Assembly: GCA_016124575.1 (NCBI GenBank)
Contig: WGNM01000027.1
Location: 1 to 64,000 of the forward strand
Direction of reading: 5' to 3'
Origin: Cryomorphaceae bacterium
GTDB taxonomy: Bacteria > Bacteroidota > Bacteroidia > Flavobacteriales_D > Sanyastnellaceae
Length of the DNA: 64,000 nt
Position numbers and translations under genes: made by a program. Positions 7,648 to 16,995 of this stretch are shown in pieces; the stretch's first letter is position 1, and each line of letters starts with the position of its first letter. The notes below the pieces were generated by a model that made no database searches, was not told the DNA's origin, and saw only the letters and a program-made list of their open reading frames with translations.

Positions 7648-8406
7648 TTAATGTCCCAAAGTGAGGGCCGCTATTGCAATCCCAACCACTACGACCATCA
7701 ACTTCACAAAGTTGAATCTATGTCCGTCTGAACTCTCAAAAAGTATGGTCGTTGAAATGTGCAGAAGTATACCAATCAAGATGCCGCTCATGGCTGTCAT
7801 AAACTGATCTATCCCCTCTGGGAAAGCATGTATGATGCTATCGCCAATAACGATTCCTAAAACTGGCATCAATCCAAAAATCGCAACAAACGCCCATTGC
7901 ACGGCTTGCTTCAAATTCGACCCCATCAACATTCCTGCAAGCACCATGGCTACTGGAAACTTGTGCACTACCAACCCTATCAACAGCGATTGTGATGCGA
8001 GGTGAATGTGCTGATGAGCATGTCCGTGGTCGTGAACACCCCCTGCCAAAGGCATGGCCTCAATGAAGGCGTGCAAGCACAAACTCACGAAAATCATGAC
8101 GGGGAAAGACTTCTTGACATTCCCTTCATGCTCATGAAAGTGTCCGTGCTCAAGCCCCTGACTCATATACTCCAACAAAACCTGAAGCATGAATCCTGCT
8201 AATACATACCAACCTGCATTGGCTGCGTTTGTCGAGAAAAGCTCTGGAACCAGATGTAGAAACACCAAGCCCATAAGGTAAGCCCCACCAAATGTGAGCA
8301 TCAATCCCAAATGGTTAAGCCATTTTTTGCCCCACAACAATATTATTCCTCCTCCGACAAGTGCGGTAGAGAAAAGTATCAGACTGTTCAATAATATTCC
8401 GTTCAT
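7648..8406 (-). CDS. ZIP family metal transporter
   Basis: 252 residues with about eight membrane helices, ZIP (ZupT-like) fold. Metal-site motifs in helices 4 and 5 are visible as HAFIEAMP and HKFPVAM. Histidine-rich cytoplasmic loops (HGHFHEHE and HDHGHAHQHIH) fit zinc or another divalent cation. It probably imports zinc or iron into the cytoplasm. The ATG overlaps the stop of the upstream methyltransferase by 4 bases, showing translational coupling. Confidence 0.9.
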   Translation of the reverse strand: MNGILLNSLILFSTALVGGGIILLWGKKWLNHLGLMLTFGGAYLMGLVFLHLVPELFSTNAANAGWYVLAGFMLQVLLEYMSQGLEHGHFHEHEGNVKKSFPVMIFVSLCLHAFIEAMPLAGGVHDHGHAHQHIHLASQSLLIGLVVHKFPVAMVLAGMLMGSNLKQAVQWAFVAIFGLMPVLGIVIGDSIIHAFPEGIDQFMTAMSGILIGILLHISTTILFESSDGHRFNFVKLMVVVVGIAIAALTLGH

Positions 8407-9146
8407 GCTTTTGTGGCGACAAGTATCACACGTGGCGATTCAGCGCGGATGTATTCGTTCAAGAAATAGTCGCCAAAGGTAGCTAAGATCTTAAATCCTG
8501 CATCGACAAAAAGCGAAGTTAATTCATCTATCGACAATGCTTGGACAAATTCTGTGTGCTCGTAGGCATTTCCGTTGTCGTCGAAATTGATTTTCTTTAT
8601 TATTCGACCTCCCTCTATCTTTCTAGATATATTGAACCTCACCCCGCCTTTCTCTATAACTTCATTTGCTACCAACGTGCGTTCGAGTAACGTGAGGTTC
8701 AGAAAATCGAGGACAAATATTCCATTCGGTTGAAGGTGCGTGTGAATGCGGCCGAGCACTTTGGAATTTTCAATGCTGCTATCGAAATACCCGAAACTGG
8801 TGAACAGGTTGGTTATAAGATCAAATTTCCTGTGAAGATCAAATGTCCGCATATCGGCCACACCATACCGCTGATGTGGTCCTGATTTCTCTTTCGCAAC
8901 TTTGATGCTTTCAGGGGCCAAATCAATGCCTGTGACATCAAACCCCTTGTTTGCAAACACACGACAGTGTCTACCATCGCCGCAGGCAAGATCAAGCACA
9001 GTTGCAGACTTATCCAGATTCAGGTAATTTACCAACTGATGAATAAACTCCTCAGCTTCTGCATCATTTCGATTATCGTATAGTTTATGGTAGTATGGCG
9101 AATTAAACCATGCCTTAAACCAATCACTCTTATCTTTTTCCGACAT
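8403..9146 (-). CDS. Class I SAM-dependent methyltransferase
   Basis: 247 residues. The SAM-binding motif I is LDLACGDGRH, followed by the acidic strand-2 end GIDLAPESIKVAKE and motif II/III segments typical of the Methyltransf_25 group. The N-terminal part (FKAWFNSPYYHKLYDNRND) matches the family's usual start. Substrate is unknown; small molecules are more likely than nucleic acid. It is the first gene of a coupled pair with the ZIP transporter. Confidence 0.88.
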   Translation of the reverse strand: MSEKDKSDWFKAWFNSPYYHKLYDNRNDAEAEEFIHQLVNYLNLDKSATVLDLACGDGRHCRVFANKGFDVTGIDLAPESIKVAKEKSGPHQRYGVADMRTFDLHRKFDLITNLFTSFGYFDSSIENSKVLGRIHTHLQPNGIFVLDFLNLTLLERTLVANEVIEKGGVRFNISRKIEGGRIIKKINFDDNGNAYEHTEFVQALSIDELTSLFVDAGFKILATFGDYFLNEYIRAESPRVILVATKA

Positions 9147-9199
9147 GTCCTTTAAGATTCTTCCTACACATAATAATTAGCAATATTAGGAAATGCGCA

Positions 9200-9207
9200 T
9201 AACTTTG
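9200..9207 (+). promoter_or_regulatory. Possible -7 element (TAACTTTG)
   Basis: A match to TAnnTTTG about 64 bases before the GTG of the siaB-like gene, in the only non-coding space (9147-9270) between it and the divergent methyltransferase. No clear -33 TTTG is seen. Confidence 0.45.
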
Positions 9208-9270
9208 CGACACCAAAACTCAATACTTGCTGCCTAAACTTGAGTTGTTTAATTACTAAAACACGACTAA

Positions 9271-9807
9271 GTGAAGGAAAACAATGATCTCTTTAACAAC
9301 TTTGGCCATTTCAATGACAAAGGAGTTATGTTGGCTTTTCGAGGAGATATCTCGAGTCCAATGCTTGACGGACTGCTTGATGTAGCAGAAAGAAAACTAA
9401 CCCTAATGGGCTGTGCTACAGGCACGCGAAAACGTGCATTTCACATTTTAGTCGAATGTCTGCAAAACCTCCAAAAACACTCAACAGCGAAAAAAGACGA
9501 ACCCGGAAATGGTGTGGTGATCATGGTTTCAACGCCCGAAGGCATTCGGATAGCGACAGGCAATGCGGTTCCAAAAGACATATATCCTGAGCTACAATCA
9601 CGCATCGATCAACTCAACGACCTTGAGCCGGAGAAGCGTAAAAAAGAATATCAAGACCAACTTGTTAACGGAAAAATATCAGATGTAGGTGGGGCGGGCT
9701 TAGGATTTATCGATATTGCACGAAAATCTGGTAATGAACTAGAATATTCTTTCTCACCTATGGATGAAGAACGTTTATTCTTTTGTTTTAACGTAAAAGT
9801 ATCTTGA
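9271..9807 (+). CDS. SiaB family protein kinase
   Basis: 178 residues related to SiaB (DUF6272), a GHKL-type protein kinase that in Pseudomonas aeruginosa phosphorylates SiaC and so controls cell aggregation. Visible are an N-box-like helix VECLQNLQKHS (about residue 65) and a glycine-rich box DVGGAGLGFIDIARKS (about residue 140), consistent with an ATP-binding anti-sigma-factor-like fold. It starts with GTG; no in-frame ATG fits as well. The target gene follows 2 bases later. No SiaA phosphatase or SiaD diguanylate cyclase gene is in the window. Confidence 0.85.
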   Translation: MKENNDLFNNFGHFNDKGVMLAFRGDISSPMLDGLLDVAERKLTLMGCATGTRKRAFHILVECLQNLQKHSTAKKDEPGNGVVIMVSTPEGIRIATGNAVPKDIYPELQSRIDQLNDLEPEKRKKEYQDQLVNGKISDVGGAGLGFIDIARKSGNELEYSFSPMDEERLFFCFNVKVS

Positions 9808-9809
9808 CG

Positions 9810-10184
9810 ATGGATGATATTCGAATTGAAGGCAGCCCAAAAACACCGACAGTTAACTTCCTAGCCGGAGAAGGTGTTTTGGATATTAAAGGCAGGTCGA
9901 TTCCTGAAAATTCAATCGAGTTTTATAAACCGCTTATAGATTGGATTGAATCGTACAGTAAATCTCCACAGAACAAAACCACTGTTAATATCCAATTGGA
10001 GTATTTCAACACAAGTTCTTCTAAGTGTATTCTTGATTTGTTCAAGAAACTTGAAGCAGTAAACCATGAGATCGTCATCAATTGGTATTATGAAGAAGAT
10101 GATGAAGATATGCTCGAGGCTGGCGAAGATTATGACGCCATCATCAACATCCCCTTTAAAATGATTGAAATCGAAGAGCTTTAA
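9810..10184 (+). CDS. SiaC family regulatory phosphoprotein (DUF1987)
   Basis: 124 residues of the DUF1987/SiaC family. When the ATG at 9810 is used, the conserved LEYFNTSSSK motif places its Thr at residue 68, the same number as the SiaB-phosphorylated Thr68 known for P. aeruginosa SiaC. In that system unphosphorylated SiaC binds and activates a diguanylate cyclase. A strongly acidic stretch (YEEDDEDMLEAGED) follows. It is 2 bases downstream of the kinase gene and ends at a strong terminator. Confidence 0.88.
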   Translation: MDDIRIEGSPKTPTVNFLAGEGVLDIKGRSIPENSIEFYKPLIDWIESYSKSPQNKTTVNIQLEYFNTSSSKCILDLFKKLEAVNHEIVINWYYEEDDEDMLEAGEDYDAIINIPFKMIEIEEL

Positions 10185-10201
10185 ACCTGCTCGATAGATA
10201 T

Positions 10202-10236
10202 AAAAAAAAGCCCGCTTCTCAGTGGGCTTTTTTGTT
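10202..10236. terminator. Bidirectional Rho-independent terminator
   Basis: The stem AAAAAAGCCC/GGGCTTTTTT with a short loop serves the siaB-siaC transcript on plus and the converging ABC transporter gene on minus, whose stop codon overlaps it. Confidence 0.85.
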
Positions 10237-13200
10237 AATCTTGTGCGCTTCGTTTTAGTCCAAGTCGCAATGCAATTGTTTCTGGCAGCGATGATAACCC
10301 CTCAATGAATTTCCGCATCCCATCAAAACAAAGTAAAATTGTCAATAGGGATGTCATCAGCCAAATAACCGCAATATTCGCAGAGAATGTGGTCACCTGC
10401 GTTCCAAAGAATCGTTTTGAAGGCGAGTAAAAATGCGCGCCGAAAAAGCTTTTGTGGACAGGAATCTGATAAATAGGATCGATCTTCTGCACCAACTCAC
10501 CTTCGTATGTCACCAAACGCTTGATATCGCTGCTGTTGGTCACAAATTCCTCTAAACGATCATTGTGGTACTTATCTTTTGTCGCAATCATTGAATCACG
10601 CGCTGCAGTTGTCGCCGTTAGTCTGTTGTTCATTGCGTCTTTCTCACGCACCACCTGTCGGTAATTGGCCTTGTAATACTCGTACAACAAATCTATTGAC
10701 GCTTCGATGCTATCGAGTTTTACTTGTGTCAGTGCTTTATCCCCATCCAAATACATTGGCGAAAATCCTTTCACTGTCTTCACTTCTTTCTGCATCTCGT
10801 TGAACAAGATGTTCGCGTTCTCCTCCAATTGTGCTTGGTTGTCGCCGCTATCAATTAGCTTGCGCGAATCGGTGATGATAGAACGCATTTCTTTTGTCCA
10901 GAAATCTCGTTTCCAACTGAACTGACTTACGCGGGTGTCGTAGTCGAAAAACTGCTTGTCGTACCTATTGTTCTTGAACTGATATACAGCCAGTGCTTCG
11001 TATGCCCAGCGACTAGCCATCACGTTACCAATCGTTGGAACTCCTGACTGTGAGGCAAATGCTGGATACAATTTGTCAAATTTCACGATCACTCCGCTAA
11101 ATAACAATTGAGGGATGATCAAAATCGGAATCAAGATGTAGATAACCTTGGCAGAATTAAAGCTTGCCGAGATATTCAAACCCAGCAGGTTAGCAAAGCA
11201 AGAAGTTGAAAACAAAATCAAGAAGAATGGCAAAATCATATCTGCAATTCCCAAAACAGAATTTCCAATGATCACATAGCTCATGGTCTGTATGGCGGAG
11301 ATCGTAAACATGATGCCGATCTTCGCGAATAGATAACTGTTCTTTGAAAGGTTCAAGAATTTCTCTCTGCGCAACATTTTCTGGTCGCGAATGATCTCTT
11401 CTGCACTAACTGTGAGTCCTAAAAACAAGGAAACAATCACAGAGATAAAAAGAAACTGCGGAATATTGTCGCTTTCGCGGAAGGTGTAAACTACTTCTTC
11501 TCCACGCTCGCTAACATAGAATTTGACAAAAAAGCTGAGTAAAAGAGCCAAGGCAGGCGCCTCAAGCAAATTGATGAGCATGTATTGTTTATTCGACAAC
11601 TTCGCTAAGAAATCGCGCTTCAGGAATACCATCAATTGGCGAAATTTGCCAGGAATGCTAAAATTCGATTTTGGGGCATCCACGTCACCAGCCTCTGCTT
11701 TTATCTGGTTGCCGATGTAGACGTTGAAGAAGTTATTCCATTCATGTGGAGATATCTTTCTATGCTCAGTCAAATTTCCAAATTCATCAACCACTTTCGA
11801 TTCGATGATATTAAAAATCTGCTCTGGATTAACGTTTCCACATCGCGCACATTCGCTTTCTGTAAGGTTGACATGATTTACCAACCTCTTGAAGTAAATG
11901 ATACTCTCAACAGGGTTACCGTAGTAAATCGGATACCCTCCTTGATCGAGTAAAAACAATTTATCAAACATCTTGAAGATATCTGATGACGGTTGGTGAA
12001 TAACAACAAAAACCAATTTTCCGCGGAGCGTGAGCTCTTTGAGAAGGTCCATGATGTTCTCAGAATCACGAGAAGACAAACCGCTTGTAGGTTCATCAAC
12101 GAAAAGCACGCTCGGCTCGCGAATGAGCTCAAGAGCGATATTCAATCGCTTTCTTTGTCCGCCCGATATCGTTTTATCCAATGGTGACCCAACGCGTAGA
12201 TCTCTGGTTTCAAAAAGACCTAGTTGCTGTAATGTTTGCTCTACAATCGATACAAGTTCAACTTCTCCTTTGTCTCCGAAGCAGAGTTTTGCATTGAAAA
12301 ACAGGTTTTGAAAAACCGTCAACTCTTCTATCAAAAGGTCGTCTTGTGCCACGTATCCTATAACACCTTCGAGGTTGTCGCTTTCGTGGTGGACATCAAT
12401 GCCGTTGATTTTTACCGATCCAAAGGTTGGAACTAGGTTGCCATTCAAGACGTTTAGCAAGGTCGATTTACCTGATCCACTTCCTCCCATGATCCCTATG
12501 AGATTGCCGGAAGTCTCGACGATACTCAGTTGGTGTAGGGCTTGTTTCTTCTGACGTTCGAAATGGTAGGATACGTTTTCAGCTTTAAAAACGATATGCG
12601 ATTCATCCAGGTCGGATAAGAATCCGTGAATGACATCGCTGTAGTAAATCGGGGTAATCTTCGGACCACGAATGCTTGCTCCTTGAGAGAAAACCTGGGC
12701 ACTCGTGCCGGTTAAGACTTGTCCGTTTAAATACAAGTCATCGTTTCCAAAATACCTGAGAAAGAAAAGATTGTCGGTTGGAATATGGAAAAGTATTGCT
12801 TTCCCTTGCATTCCATCAGATTTCAAAAATCTCGACTTCTCCAAATCTCCTTTCTGGCCATTCTTGATGATCAGGAAATTCTCTGAATCGATAAGCGATT
12901 CGGAGTTTGCGGTGATGAGACTTTTGATGCCGTTGTAGACATCTTTGTCGATATTAAACGTATCTGCAACTGTCTCAACAAACTCCCACTCTTGTTCCGT
13001 TGTATCTGTAAAAGCTGCAATGAATTCCATCACACGGACAAGGGCGTAGAATTTTTCTTTCTGCGCTAGCTCTTCGTTGATGCGAGTGCAAATGCGAAGT
13101 ACTTTAACGGAGTTCAGAGAAATACGTTTCTTGCGTGTGTCAGACCCAGCATTTTTGCGTGTATTGAACTCTTCAATGAAAGATTCATACATCTTCAAAT

Positions 13201-13345
13201 ACTGTTGAACAAGTTCTTTGTTCAGCTGCTGGCGCAGGAATACAGCTACGATGTCGCGACCTCCATTGCCATTTTTACCATCACCACCTTCACGGGCGAT
13301 TATGGCAAAAAGCTGCATTAATGCTCGGAGAATTCCTGCACTCAT
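10235..13345 (-). CDS. ABCG-like ABC transporter with N-terminal TerB-like region
   Basis: 1036 residues with ATPase and permease fused. Residues 1-160 are helical and TerB-like (ALVRVMEFIAAFTDTTEQEW); residues 165-245 are a beta-rich, FHA-like segment. The ABC domain then has Walker A GGSGSGKS (287-294), signature SGGQRKR and Walker B VLFVDEPTSGLSS, most like the eukaryotic White/ABCG order (ATPase first). A membrane part follows, with about six helices and a large charged region (about 830-980) before the last helix. Full-length forms like this occur in Bacteroidota; the substrate is unknown. It is the last gene before the shared terminator and has no accessory transporter genes beside it. 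Confidence 0.88.
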   Translation of the reverse strand: MSAGILRALMQLFAIIAREGGDGKNGNGGRDIVAVFLRQQLNKELVQQYLKMYESFIEEFNTRKNAGSDTRKKRISLNSVKVLRICTRINEELAQKEKFYALVRVMEFIAAFTDTTEQEWEFVETVADTFNIDKDVYNGIKSLITANSESLIDSENFLIIKNGQKGDLEKSRFLKSDGMQGKAILFHIPTDNLFFLRYFGNDDLYLNGQVLTGTSAQVFSQGASIRGPKITPIYYSDVIHGFLSDLDESHIVFKAENVSYHFERQKKQALHQLSIVETSGNLIGIMGGSGSGKSTLLNVLNGNLVPTFGSVKINGIDVHHESDNLEGVIGYVAQDDLLIEELTVFQNLFFNAKLCFGDKGEVELVSIVEQTLQQLGLFETRDLRVGSPLDKTISGGQRKRLNIALELIREPSVLFVDEPTSGLSSRDSENIMDLLKELTLRGKLVFVVIHQPSSDIFKMFDKLFLLDQGGYPIYYGNPVESIIYFKRLVNHVNLTESECARCGNVNPEQIFNIIESKVVDEFGNLTEHRKISPHEWNNFFNVYIGNQIKAEAGDVDAPKSNFSIPGKFRQLMVFLKRDFLAKLSNKQYMLINLLEAPALALLLSFFVKFYVSERGEEVVYTFRESDNIPQFLFISVIVSLFLGLTVSAEEIIRDQKMLRREKFLNLSKNSYLFAKIGIMFTISAIQTMSYVIIGNSVLGIADMILPFFLILFSTSCFANLLGLNISASFNSAKVIYILIPILIIPQLLFSGVIVKFDKLYPAFASQSGVPTIGNVMASRWAYEALAVYQFKNNRYDKQFFDYDTRVSQFSWKRDFWTKEMRSIITDSRKLIDSGDNQAQLEENANILFNEMQKEVKTVKGFSPMYLDGDKALTQVKLDSIEASIDLLYEYYKANYRQVVREKDAMNNRLTATTAARDSMIATKDKYHNDRLEEFVTNSSDIKRLVTYEGELVQKIDPIYQIPVHKSFFGAHFYSPSKRFFGTQVTTFSANIAVIWLMTSLLTILLCFDGMRKFIEGLSSLPETIALRLGLKRSAQD

Positions 13346-13377
13346 CGTTGTTTGACCTTAATATTGTTATTGTGATC

Positions 13378-13794
13378 TTACTTCTTGAATCCTATCAAAA
13401 GTACGGCGCAGCCAGACTGTTGTTTGTTCAAATCAAGCTGTGCTTCAATGGTGCACTGCATGGTGTTTTCTACTACGAAATCCCAATATGGCGCATTGCT
13501 AAAGTCGCTGCTTGTAAACAATAGGTTATGCTCTTGATCGTACAATCTGAAAACCAAATTCCCTGAATCCATTCCGCTGCAAGCGGCGATTCTATATGTG
13601 TTTCCACCAAATAAACTGAGTTCGAACTCGGCTACTTGATCATTGTACAAGAGGGCTCTGTAAAACTGTCCGTCTGAGATATACTCCTTAGCAAGGTTCA
13701 TCTCGCACTGATCAGCAATTTCATCGCATTGAGCAGTGGCAGTCTGTATAGATAACACCGCAAAGAAGGCGGCAAGTGTCAAAAAATTCTTCAT
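13378..13794 (-). CDS. Exported protein of unknown function
   Basis: 138 residues with a clear signal peptide (cut likely after TATA|Q). The mature part has six cysteines and a beta-rich pattern (FELSLFGGNTYRIAACSG, LVFRLYDQEHNLLF, GCAVLLIGFKK), like a small jelly-roll of the pre-peptidase C-terminal type. It lies 9 bases downstream of the lipoprotein gene and is probably co-transcribed with it. I do not recognise a specific function. Confidence 0.75.
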   Translation of the reverse strand: MKNFLTLAAFFAVLSIQTATAQCDEIADQCEMNLAKEYISDGQFYRALLYNDQVAEFELSLFGGNTYRIAACSGMDSGNLVFRLYDQEHNLLFTSSDFSNAPYWDFVVENTMQCTIEAQLDLNKQQSGCAVLLIGFKK

Positions 13795-13803
13795 GATGTT
13801 TCC

Positions 13804-14697
13804 TTACTGAGTTATCGACTTTCTAATTTCTGTCACCTGACGTGCAATTTCTGCAAGTTGCTCTTCCGAGATCTGGACATTCGATTTTGAATTCAAATAC
13901 GTTACTTTATCTGCCGCATCTGTTATCGGCTTCACGTAAGCGTAATTAATTACGAGTCCTTCAAATTGCTTCGACAACTCTGCCATTTTACCGGCCAATT
14001 CTATTGTTTGTGGACTATCATGCTTTTTCAAAAGATTGACGAGTGAATTCACTGCAAACCCTTGTTCTCCGATGCGGGTTTTGAAACTATCATCTTGATC
14101 GGCTGCATCAATAGCCAGATAAAGGGCTTCTACCCACCCACCAGCGAGTATTAAGGTTGCCACTTCGTCTTCATCGTTTTGCTTCAAATACTTGTCTCCT
14201 GCTTTGAACAGGTCAGCATTGAGTTTATACAATGAATCTTGAACGTCGATATTCTTTGCGAATCGATCGATCAAAGATTGATCAATGTTATTGCGTATAT
14301 CGAGATCTGTAGCCAACGATTCAACCACTTTAAAGTAGTCGAGCTTCTTCTGAGAATTATTGAAATTTGAGAGATAAGCCAAATCGGCACCATACACACC
14401 CATGTTCAGTGATTTCTGGTACTGATTGATGTATTTCTTTTCGTTTGCCAGGGGATTCAGAAGTTCTTCTCTGTAGGAAATCTCCTTTTTGTGCATCAAT
14501 ATCGCCGTTTGTATTGGCGATGGAAGAGAAAAAATCTCACTATCGATCTTCACCAAAGAAGAAGTAACTGCATTCTGTGCTTCATCAACAGTAACTGCTG
14601 ACTCGTCTTGGGCATTTTGTGCAGCATCATCGGCGCATCCCGTTAACAGGGGCACCGACAGCATTGCTGGGGCTAGAATATAAATAATCCGTTTCAT
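13804..14697 (-). CDS. Lipoprotein of unknown function, helical
   Basis: 297 residues, beginning with a lipoprotein signal peptide whose lipobox is LLTGC (Cys20). The mature protein is almost entirely helical and acidic, with no catalytic motif that I recognise. It appears conserved in Bacteroidota by its general look. It precedes the small exported protein by 9 bases, and the pair may be surface or periplasmic partners. Confidence 0.75.
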   Translation of the reverse strand: MKRIIYILAPAMLSVPLLTGCADDAAQNAQDESAVTVDEAQNAVTSSLVKIDSEIFSLPSPIQTAILMHKKEISYREELLNPLANEKKYINQYQKSLNMGVYGADLAYLSNFNNSQKKLDYFKVVESLATDLDIRNNIDQSLIDRFAKNIDVQDSLYKLNADLFKAGDKYLKQNDEDEVATLILAGGWVEALYLAIDAADQDDSFKTRIGEQGFAVNSLVNLLKKHDSPQTIELAGKMAELSKQFEGLVINYAYVKPITDAADKVTYLNSKSNVQISEEQLAEIARQVTEIRKSITQ

Positions 14698-14796
14698 AGA
14701 GTGGTTTATTACAATGGTCTTACGCGAATGACCTTGATAGGTTTCCGAAATTACCGATTTTTTTAAGCCACTACCAAGTGAAAAACGAACCTTTGA

Positions 14797-16284
14797 TTAC
14801 TGTCCTTCGAAACAGCCTTTTCGCCCGGGCAATACCCGAAATTGTTGGTCTAAATCCAAAAACGGGGTTAATGAGGTGCTAATTGGTCCTCCGTTCCAGG
14901 TTGAGCTGGCACTTGATATAAGGTGAAAATCACCCTCTCCTGCTGCAACGAAGGGTGGTGTCGATCCATTTACAACACTCAAATAATTCGATCCGTCGGC
15001 TGTCGATGTCTCTGAATCAACAGCGCAGTAGCTAAACTGATACTGCGGATTTCCGCTATCTTCCATACTCACCAACAACTCCCCGAAATCGGTTAGCCCA
15101 GCATTGTTGCCCCAAATGATACAATTATAAAAGAATGTGTCTGTAAGTGGCCTTACAATTACTTGATTTGTGCTGGTCAAGTAGTAATTACTCAAACTCA
15201 ACGTTGGAGTCTGTCTATTAGAACCTGTCCAGTAATTCGCAAATGTGCAATACTCAAACTGGTACTTCCCTCCTATGCCCAGATTGGCGCAACTTTGTCC
15301 ACAGTTGGAAATCAAATTGTTATTGCCATAGATACTCGCTCCTTGTCCGTACAGCCCAATAACCCCCATGTTCTCTATCCGTGTATTGGTCAAGGTCAGG
15401 GCATTCTCTGAAGCATTTCCAAGTGTATCTACTTGGATGCCGATGTTCCCATTTTTAATGATGGCATAATCGATATTCGAACCGGTCGATTCAAAAAGCC
15501 AAATACCTCCGCGCACGGCGGTGAATTGCTCTATTCCAAAATCACTCTCGTATTCAAATGTGAGCTCAATCCCCCACTGTCCGGGCAAATCAGTGTATCC
15601 CGGGTCAAGTCGGTCTCCTTGAAAGACAACTTCGTTTTGATACTGTCCGTTTACATCTATACACCCTTTGAAAACGTAGATACCTGATCCTTGGTGGCAA
15701 TGCACTTGCGTTCCTTGGTTGATGGTCAAGCAACAGTTTTCATCAACCGCTACAATGCCATAAACGACGTGGGGTCGATCGGCATTCCACACTTCATTGC
15801 AGTCGAGTACTGTTAGTCCACCCAATCCTCCATGGAAATAAGCATCCTGTCCCCATGCGGCGAGCCAAACTTGTTGTTGATTCCCGTTGGTTTCAAAAAT
15901 GATGCGATCTTCAATAACGAATGGGTTCGATTGATTGCCAGGATCTACTGTTACCTCCACAAAAATCCACATCGAGTCGCCAGCGGCAATCTCAATTTCA
16001 GTAAACAAGTCGCCCGGCAAACCGTCGACATTCATTCTGAAGTTCGATTGATTGCCTCCTTCGAGCTCTATCGAAGAAATGCGCACGCGGTCTGGATTGT
16101 TGTTGTATACGCGAACCGACTTTGTAATTGAGCCTATGGTTGTGAAGACCGTGTCGAAAAGGACTGTGTCTACAGAAAAATCTAATTTCGCATCTGTGCT
16201 TTCTGTTATCTTCTCTCTTCTGCAAGAAGTGATTCCTAAAGCAAAAGTCACTATGACCAACAAGAATATTTGGGCGTATTTCAT
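14797..16284 (-). CDS. Lipoprotein with parallel beta-helix-like repeats
   Basis: 495 residues from the ATG at 16284, which is right in front of a lipoprotein signal peptide (lipobox GITSC, Cys21); the open frame reaches back to 16350 without a signal. After an Ig-like region with paired beta strands (SVRVYNNNPDRVRISSIELEG, residues 45-130), the rest reads as right-handed parallel beta-helix coils rich in Asn/Gly (NIDYAIIKNGNIGIQ, TLTNTRIENMGVIGLYG, EYCTFANYW). Likely outer-membrane or surface exposed. Its divergent neighbour is the glycosylase gene. Confidence 0.82.
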   Translation of the reverse strand: MKYAQIFLLVIVTFALGITSCRREKITESTDAKLDFSVDTVLFDTVFTTIGSITKSVRVYNNNPDRVRISSIELEGGNQSNFRMNVDGLPGDLFTEIEIAAGDSMWIFVEVTVDPGNQSNPFVIEDRIIFETNGNQQQVWLAAWGQDAYFHGGLGGLTVLDCNEVWNADRPHVVYGIVAVDENCCLTINQGTQVHCHQGSGIYVFKGCIDVNGQYQNEVVFQGDRLDPGYTDLPGQWGIELTFEYESDFGIEQFTAVRGGIWLFESTGSNIDYAIIKNGNIGIQVDTLGNASENALTLTNTRIENMGVIGLYGQGASIYGNNNLISNCGQSCANLGIGGKYQFEYCTFANYWTGSNRQTPTLSLSNYYLTSTNQVIVRPLTDTFFYNCIIWGNNAGLTDFGELLVSMEDSGNPQYQFSYCAVDSETSTADGSNYLSVVNGSTPPFVAAGEGDFHLISSASSTWNGGPISTSLTPFLDLDQQFRVLPGRKGCFEGQ

Positions 16285-16364
16285 TGACGACAAAGATGAG
16301 AAGTTTAGACCTATTACAGACGTAAATTGAGGGCTTTGTAGTATGTTCAACCAAAATTTATATT

Positions 16365-16967
16365 TTGAAAGATCTGATTTCCTTTTTTGAAAAAGTTGAC
16401 CCCGTTATTGCAGACATAATAGTTCAGTTAGGTCCATTGGCTGAAACAGAAGAGCGATCTGCTTTCAAAACGCTTGTTTCGGCTGTTATTAGTCAGCAAC
16501 TATCTGTGAAAGCAGCCAACACCATTCATGATCGGCTCATTCATTTAATGGATGGAGAAGTAACGCCTCAACGCATGTTGGAATTGGATAGCGAAAGAAT
16601 GAGGTCAGTGGGCATCAGCGGACAAAAACAAGGGTACCTTCATTCTTTGGCGGAACACTTCATTGCCGATTCAGACACCTACAACAACCTTCATGCATTG
16701 GATGATGAAACGGTTATATTGCAGCTGACACGCATCAAAGGCATTGGGCGTTGGACAGCTGAAATGTACCTGATGTTCAATTTAAAACGTCCCGACATCT
16801 TTCCGTTTGATGACCTGGGCATTCGACAGAATATGGAAAGGCTTTACAACATCCCCTCTTCTAAAAAACCGAATCGTTCAGAATATGAAGCCATAGCTGC
16901 GAAATGGCGTCCGCACAGAACGGCAGCATGCAGGTATCTTTGGGCTTCAAAAGACATAAAAAAATAG
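16365..16967 (+). CDS. DNA-3-methyladenine glycosylase, AlkA-like HhH-GPD
   Basis: 200 residues of the HhH-GPD superfamily, which removes alkylated bases in base-excision repair. The helix-hairpin-helix is LTRIKGIGRWTAEMYLMF, followed by the catalytic Asp region FPFDDLGI (D149/D150). The substrate-pocket helix SAVISQQLSVKAA is also typical. There is no iron-sulfur cluster loop. The start is TTG; no in-frame ATG precedes it, so the start is less certain than the rest. Confidence 0.88.
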   Translation: MKDLISFFEKVDPVIADIIVQLGPLAETEERSAFKTLVSAVISQQLSVKAANTIHDRLIHLMDGEVTPQRMLELDSERMRSVGISGQKQGYLHSLAEHFIADSDTYNNLHALDDETVILQLTRIKGIGRWTAEMYLMFNLKRPDIFPFDDLGIRQNMERLYNIPSSKKPNRSEYEAIAAKWRPHRTAACRYLWASKDIKK

Positions 16968-16991
16968 CCCCACCAAATTGGCAGGGCTAGT
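16964..16991. terminator. Terminator between glycosylase and rpoD
   Basis: TAGCCC (16965-16970) pairs with GGGCTA (16984-16989), with extra pairing CCAA/TTGG in the loop and A/T-rich flanks on both sides. It overlaps the glycosylase stop codon and lies just after the converging rpoD gene. Confidence 0.65.
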
Positions 16992-16995
16992 TTCT

